Positions 33,375 through 34,438 of a DNA stretch of 34,438 nt are shown here, piece after piece. A model generated the notes under the pieces. The model had not been told where the DNA came from, made no database searches, and saw nothing but the letters and a program-made list of their open reading frames with translations. The translations under genes and the position numbers were made by a program. The DNA is from Shewanella hafniensis (GTDB lineage: Bacteria; Pseudomonadota; Gammaproteobacteria; Enterobacterales; Shewanellaceae): NCBI RefSeq assembly GCF_019655335.1, contig NZ_BPFD01000050.1, positions 1 through 34,438 on the forward strand, written 5' to 3'. Within the stretch, counting starts at the first letter, position 1, and each line of letters opens with the position of its first letter.

Positions 33375-33384
33375 TATACTGAAC

Positions 33385-33936
33385 TTAAAAACCGTATTTT
33401 TGGCTAACATCCGCTAACAATGCCTGCCACTTAGGATAGCTCGATAACTCCCCATTCCAGGGCGACATGGTCTTTTCTATCTCAGGCTTTTGGCCTTGCT
33501 TTAACTGATATAAATAAGCAAACGCTGAAGCACGATAATTAGCAAGACAATGAACTAAAACATTTTTTTCCTGATGCTGATCCATTACTGTAAAGAAGGC
33601 TTCAACATCTTCTACTTTAGGGTTTTGCCAATCCACGGGAATATACACGTACTCCATTCCGGCCTGAGTCACGAGTTTTCTTTCATCGGGATGGGCATCT
33701 TTGCTACTGTCCGACATAAGGTTGATCACTACATCCACACCCACCTGTTTAAGCTGTTGAAACTGTTGTTCATTCGGTAAACCCGAACTTAATAGCTGTG
33801 GCGCTTGCTGCTGTAATGCCCTCACATCTTTTATATTTTCGACCGATTTAAATTCAGTAGTGATATTAGCGGCATTCGCCAGCGGAGCACCTAGAAACAG
33901 GGCAAAAACAAGGCTCGACAGTGCGGTTTTTCTCAT
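33385..33936 (-). CDS. Periplasmic tyrosine-phosphatase-like (dual-specificity fold) protein
   Basis: A 183-residue protein with a signal peptide (about 1-23, ending NAA) and a PTP/DSP-like domain. The phosphatase signature CX5R is present as HCLANYR (C130, R135), with a candidate general acid D102 in IPVDWQNP. The catalytic residues are intact, so it may be an active phosphatase. A close context is the family of exported DSP-like proteins fused or adjacent to sulfide- and lactamase-related genes. The physiological substrate is unknown. The start at 33936 has AAGGAGTTGTTG upstream. It ends 11 bases from the MarR promoter and is transcribed in the same direction. Confidence 0.82.
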   Translation of the reverse strand: MRKTALSSLVFALFLGAPLANAANITTEFKSVENIKDVRALQQQAPQLLSSGLPNEQQFQQLKQVGVDVVINLMSDSSKDAHPDERKLVTQAGMEYVYIPVDWQNPKVEDVEAFFTVMDQHQEKNVLVHCLANYRASAFAYLYQLKQGQKPEIEKTMSPWNGELSSYPKWQALLADVSQKYGF

Positions 33937-34083
33937 CAACAACTCCTTAATCAACATAAAAAATCTGAGGCTTGCTTAATCCTCTGATAATCCCTTATCC
34001 GCTAAGTTCAGTAAAATCACTCAGGATGTAAAAACCTTTGAGCAAGCGCTCATTTTTAATATTACCTAGGACAACTTTTCCCA

Positions 34084-34296
34084 GTTACAACACAAAGACA
34101 GCAATTAATCGCTCAGTCACAAAAATTAACCGCTGAATGGCAGCAACGTCAACAAGATGAGCCTCAATGGTATTGTCTGTCGGCACCAGAAGTCATGATG
34201 AGTAATGCCTTCTCTGTTAGGCATGAATTAGGCGCTTTACTGTTTTATGTGGATGAGAATCCATTTGAAATCCACTTATTCGATGGTGGCTGCTGA
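34084..34296 (+). pseudogene. Start-less gene remnant beside an IS110-family element
   Basis: A 70-codon open frame starting V-T-T-Q-R-Q-Q-L-I-A and ending LFDGGC then a stop. It has a good hydrophobic/polar pattern (ALLFYVDENPFEIHLFDG) and SD-like AGGAC at 34068, but the codon where a start would be expected is GTT, and an in-frame TAA lies at 34057. It ends at the border of the transposase region, so it is probably cut off by an IS insertion and has also lost its start. The family is not recognised. Confidence 0.5.
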
Positions 34297-34299
34297 GAT

Positions 34300-34366
34300 G
34301 GTCACCTCGGTCTCGGCATCGCAATGTGCCATGATTTAGGTGCACAAAATCTGACTCGAGGTGACC
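34300..34366. repeat. 10-bp inverted repeat spanning the transposase leader
   Basis: GGTCACCTCG (34300-34309) and CGAGGTGACC (34357-34366) are exact inverted repeats with a 47-base loop. The right arm covers the strong Shine-Dalgarno AGGTGA of the transposase gene. Within the loop, TGTGC and GCACA form a smaller stem. Confidence 0.7.
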
Positions 34367-34369
34367 GAT

Positions 34370-34438
34370 ATGAACTATAAACTCATCAGCATTGATTTGG
34401 CAAAAACTGTCTTCCAAGTCGCAGCCTTTAACCCAGAC
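34370..34438 (+). CDS. IS110-family transposase, N-terminal fragment (runs off the window)
   Basis: Only 23 codons are visible. The N-terminus ISIDLAKTVFQVAAFNP is typical of IS110-family DEDD (RuvC-like) transposases, in which the Asp of IDLAK is the first catalytic acidic residue. AGGTGA five bases before the ATG is a strong ribosome site. The rest lies outside the window, so whether the gene is intact cannot be told. IS110 enzymes work with a bridge RNA encoded in a non-coding end of the element; the short left leader here suggests that RNA, if present, is at the other end. Confidence 0.8.
   Translation, partial: MNYKLISIDLAKTVFQVAAFNPD

Larger units (their letters stand above)
34297..34438 (+). 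mobile_element. Left part of an IS110-family insertion element (truncated by the window)
   Basis: The transposase start at 34370 and the sequence just before it form the left portion of an IS. The exact left end is uncertain; it is placed just after the truncated upstream frame. IS110 elements usually lack classical terminal inverted repeats and target duplications, which fits the absence of any here. Confidence 0.6.

Noticed and set aside
33361..33380. Plus-strand TTGACA...TATACT promoter near the MarR operator
   Set aside because: The spacer is eight bases, far too short; the minus-strand pair with a 17-base spacer is convincing instead.

Overview
This window looks like the chromosome of a Shewanella-like gammaproteobacterium. 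The protein sequences (a ferritin with the FtnA ligand set, MoeA/MoeB, UbiC, RlmF, a GlyGly-CTERM protease, a complete hutH/U/C/I block) and the moderate GC content support a marine or aquatic Alteromonadales. The genus is inferred from sequence style and gene order; no search was run. No rRNA, tRNA, CRISPR array or prophage was seen. The only mobile element is an IS110-family transposase gene running off the right end.

Layout. 1-3.5 kb: a large membrane c-di-GMP enzyme (NIT-like sensor, HAMP, PAS, GGDEF, EAL), preceded by a terminator-like hairpin. 3.5-7.5 kb: ferritin (minus), then moeA-moeB, a Bax-inhibitor-1-like membrane protein and a small DUF333 lipoprotein. 7.5-9.9 kb: rlmF and an orphan FliL-like secreted protein (minus), diverging from ubiC. 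9.9-13.5 kb: a secreted M6 metalloprotease with a PKD domain and GlyGly-CTERM tail, and a MarC-family membrane protein. 13.6-19.3 kb: a histidine-rich ZIP-like/permease protein, a TANGO2/NRDE protein, an NTF2-like secreted protein, a PlsC-like acyltransferase, a LysE/RhtB exporter and a YbdG-type MscS channel. 19.5-23.6 kb: small envelope proteins (beta-barrel, DUF1090, DUF3157, DUF481), a VOC protein and an LprI-MliC fusion.

23.6-26.2 kb is the most unusual part. A secreted coiled-coil protein and an M48 metalloprotease fused to a complete type IV pilin-like domain lie downstream of a good sigma-54 (-24/-12) promoter, with four GGACAC/GTGTCC half-sites placed where an enhancer-binding protein would act. 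This looks like a regulated two-gene envelope module.

26.3-31.9 kb is the histidine utilisation locus: hutU-hutH and hutC on the minus strand, and hutI divergent from hutC across a perfect HutC-type palindrome. HutH makes urocanate, HutU imidazolonepropionate and HutI formiminoglutamate; the last step (HutG or HutF) is not in the window. 32.0-33.4 kb is a MarR regulator and siderophore-interacting ferric reductase operon whose promoter is bracketed by two palindromic operators. It is followed by a periplasmic tyrosine-phosphatase-like protein, a start-less gene remnant, and the IS110-family element.
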